DNA of 64,000 nt, taken from NCBI GenBank assembly GCA_018433525.1, contig JAHDRA010000045.1, positions 57,794-121,793 on the forward strand. Reading direction: 5' to 3'. A program made the position numbers and the translations under genes. Shown piece by piece: positions 62,083 through 64,000 of this stretch. The first letter of the stretch is position 1. Every line of letters begins with the position of its first letter. Source of the stretch: Paludibacteraceae bacterium. Lineage in GTDB: Bacteria; Bacteroidota; Bacteroidia; Bacteroidales; Paludibacteraceae. The notes under the pieces were generated by a model that saw nothing but the letters and a program-made list of their open reading frames with translations, made no database searches and was not told the origin of the DNA.

Positions 62083-63690
62083 TTATCTTTTTAGTGCAGG
62101 ATTGTAAATGTATTCATTCTCAGGTATTAAGCAGTACAGTCTTTCGTCGTTCCAATGTAATATACTGTCAGTTATTAACAAAGCTCTATTTCCTAAAGGT
62201 ATATTACCCAATTTGTATGGCATGGGTAAGTAACTAGCCGCATTACTATCGCTCAAAGATGCTAAGCGAATATTATCACTCCTTCTAATACCTTCGAAAT
62301 GCATTTCTCTGAATCTTTCATCGATGATTGCTTGAAATAATTGAGTTTTTCCTGCGAAAGTATAATTGTCAAGTCCTGCACGTTTTCTAACTATGTTAAG
62401 TTCGTTAATTGAAGAACTAAGATTATCCTTGTGGAGATAAATTTCTGCTCGCATAAGATGAAACTCTGCTGCACGAAGCCATACCACATTTGAAGTTGGG
62501 TATGCATGTTTTAGACTAGTCCACTGCCCTGCAGGCGATTCTTTTCCTATGTTTTTCGTAATATATATCATGTTTTTAAATCTAACATCGTTTAAAGTAT
62601 CGCCTTTCAAAAAACTTTTAATTAATGCACTGTCCATAACAATTCTGAAACGGAGATTTGTTAAGTCGCTATTTTGAAGATTTTGAAACGCACTCCAATG
62701 AAACATGCTCCACTCTTGTGTAGATGTAGGACGGAATGCAGAGTTCCCATGAAAACCCATAATAATTTCACTTTTACTATTAGCTTGATAATTTGTTTTA
62801 TCTACAATTCGAAAAAGTTGATTATAGTTATTCGTAGTTTGAAGCGGGTATTTATTCGAAGCTCCCGTTTGATTTCCAAGCAATTGGTTGATATATACCA
62901 AAGCCGAATCAAATTGGTTTTGTTGAAAATATGCTTTAGCTAACATTGCTATCGCTACGTCTCGCTTACACCGATATTGATATGCTACGGGATGTATTGT
63001 TTTCTCGTAATATTGTGGTAGTAGTTTGCGTGCATTTTGTAGATCTTCTATAATATACTGATGCACCTGTTCAACCGTTTTTCGAGGTTCGGGTATATCT
63101 TCGAAGCCTAAAATGGCTCTTTTTCTATATAAGCTTGCTGGAAGTTGAAGTGTGCTTGGGTGGTATTGACGCCCAACATACAAGTTGTTGTAATACTCAA
63201 CACAGGCACGCAATAAATATGCCTCTCCCAAAAGTCTTTCGGCATTGAGCGTGTCATTAAAATTACGTAAATTTGGTAATTTATTTTCAATTGACTTGAT
63301 CACTACATTACTGTTGTTGGTGACAAATGATCCCCACATTAAAACTGAACCAGCCTGATAATTATCAGTGTTACACTGGTAGCTGAAGTGATAATTGTAC
63401 GCTGAGATAGATAGAAAATCAGGTAATATGCTTGGGTTTTTGGTGTTCGTAATCTCGTCCGATCCTAGTGTTTGAGTTAAAACTACATTGTTGTAATAAG
63501 AGTTTGAGCAAAAAGCTCCATAAGCACCGTTTATACAAACATCAATGTCATTTATATTGTATAACAACGATTCTATGCTTTGGCTATTCTCATTGCGTAT
63601 AGACGACAAGAAATCCTCGCACGAACTCATAATTATTGAAATTATAAGTAATGCGAAAGTTTGTAAAATATTGAATTGTGATTTTTTCAT
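62083..63690 (-). CDS. SusD/RagB-family nutrient-binding outer-membrane lipoprotein
   Basis: SusD-like proteins bind the nutrient at the cell surface and form a lid on SusC. This 535-residue protein has a lipoprotein signal (MKKSQFNILQTFALLIISIIMSSCED, cysteine near residue 24) with the typical acidic residues after it. The helix-rich body has the TPR-like RLLGEAYLLRACVEYYNNLYVGRQY, VAIAMLAKAYFQQNQFDSALVYINQLL and the C-terminal LRAAEFHLMRAEIYLHKDNLSSSINELNIVRKRAGL, followed by IIDERFREMHFEGIRRSDNIRLASL. ATG at 63690 is preferred over an earlier GTG. It is transcribed before susC, with a 66-base gap. A -7-like box TATATTTG (63737-63744) is 47 bases upstream. Confidence 0.92.
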   Translation of the reverse strand: MKKSQFNILQTFALLIISIIMSSCEDFLSSIRNENSQSIESLLYNINDIDVCINGAYGAFCSNSYYNNVVLTQTLGSDEITNTKNPSILPDFLSISAYNYHFSYQCNTDNYQAGSVLMWGSFVTNNSNVVIKSIENKLPNLRNFNDTLNAERLLGEAYLLRACVEYYNNLYVGRQYHPSTLQLPASLYRKRAILGFEDIPEPRKTVEQVHQYIIEDLQNARKLLPQYYEKTIHPVAYQYRCKRDVAIAMLAKAYFQQNQFDSALVYINQLLGNQTGASNKYPLQTTNNYNQLFRIVDKTNYQANSKSEIIMGFHGNSAFRPTSTQEWSMFHWSAFQNLQNSDLTNLRFRIVMDSALIKSFLKGDTLNDVRFKNMIYITKNIGKESPAGQWTSLKHAYPTSNVVWLRAAEFHLMRAEIYLHKDNLSSSINELNIVRKRAGLDNYTFAGKTQLFQAIIDERFREMHFEGIRRSDNIRLASLSDSNAASYLPMPYKLGNIPLGNRALLITDSILHWNDERLYCLIPENEYIYNPALKR

Positions 63691-63736
63691 TGCTATAAAT
63701 TGATTTATCACGAAACTTTTTCAAGCCTCTAAGATG

Positions 63737-63744
63737 CAAATATA
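63737..63744 (-). promoter_or_regulatory. Candidate -7 box for the susD-susC operon
   Basis: TATATTTG on the minus strand matches TAnnTTTG and lies 47 bases before the susD start. The expected TTG 19 bases upstream was not found. Confidence 0.45.
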
Positions 63745-64000
63745 CAAAAAAAGTCTAATCCCTAAGTTTTTGTTTGTTTTTTAACATTGATATTGTGGCT
63801 TTTACAATGTATTGATTTGAAAAATTATATTCATTTTTGTTGATAGTTATAATAATAAATAGAGATTATTTAAATTAATATGTTATATGGTTGCTTACCA
63901 ATAATATTCAAATAAAATTTTCGTTAAGTATTCATATTTATTAAATGATATGAATAATGCAATACGACAAAATTAAAAAGCGACCAGTTCAGTTTCTGAG
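63745..64000. other. AT-rich end of the window, no gene seen
   Basis: The last 256 bases upstream of the susD-susC operon are strongly AT-rich with no reading frame of note. Upstream control elements such as an anti-sigma/ECF locus would lie beyond the window edge. Confidence 0.4.

Noticed and set aside
62037..62237. 66-codon plus-strand frame between susD and susC
   Set aside because: Most of it is antisense to the end of susD and it has no recognisable features.

Overview
This window looks like chromosomal DNA from a member of the Bacteroidota, most likely the order Bacteroidales. The evidence is an AT-rich sequence, promoters of the TTG-N19-TAnnTTTG type, almost no Shine-Dalgarno sequences, a SusC/SusD outer-membrane pair, a surface protein ending in a type IX secretion (T9SS) sorting domain, a GldB-like lipoprotein, DUF4837 and DUF4492 proteins, CydAB and a four-subunit 2-oxoacid:ferredoxin oxidoreductase. 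No tRNA, rRNA, CRISPR array, prophage or intact insertion sequence was seen. Most of the content is housekeeping.

Layout: 1-12.4 kb holds the end of pyrG, yidC, a gldB-like gene, a small ferredoxin, a C-terminal processing protease, gcvH, purE, and a run of a RelA/SpoT homologue whose hydrolase domain has lost its motif, riboflavin synthase, a membrane-Nudix fusion and a lipoprotein. From 12.4-18.4 kb is the accessory part: a beta-helix surface protein with ten short repeats, flanked on both sides by direct copies of a 350-390 bp multi-hairpin element, followed by an AAA/DUF4143 ATPase. From 18.4-30.6 kb come cytochrome bd oxidase with DUF4492, a PhoBR-like two-component system, small exported proteins, a Gfo/Idh/MocA oxidoreductase, alanine dehydrogenase, a MITE-like element with inverted ends, and pdxA with DUF4837. 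From 30.7-51.2 kb: a golvesin-containing amidase, rlmN, a PpiD-type foldase, a CorC-like CBS protein, the vor/kor ferredoxin oxidoreductase operon, an esterase, a CYTH protein, an AddB-like nuclease and the dxs-trkA-trkH cluster. From 51.4-57.9 kb: a branched-chain amino acid operon ilvD-ilvB-ilvN-thioesterase-ilvC. From 58.3-64 kb: a decayed IS5-type transposase end and a susD-susC pair in reversed order.

The best regulatory find is in front of ilvD: a full promoter, a 20-codon leader peptide with the run Ile-Val-Val-Leu-Leu-Leu-Val, and mutually exclusive antiterminator and terminator hairpins. This is a complete ribosome-mediated attenuator for the branched-chain operon. The other notable content is non-coding: three dispersed structured repeat families (a ~100 nt double hairpin at 3951 and 16549, a ~90 nt element after purE and after ilvC, and the 350-390 bp unit around the surface protein) plus the MITE-like element at 27874-28246. 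I have no function for these; conserved pairing in different copies suggests structured RNA or REP/MITE-like mobile DNA.

No computation was possible: identities, folding and family assignments come from reading the sequence, and all family names rest on remembered motifs.
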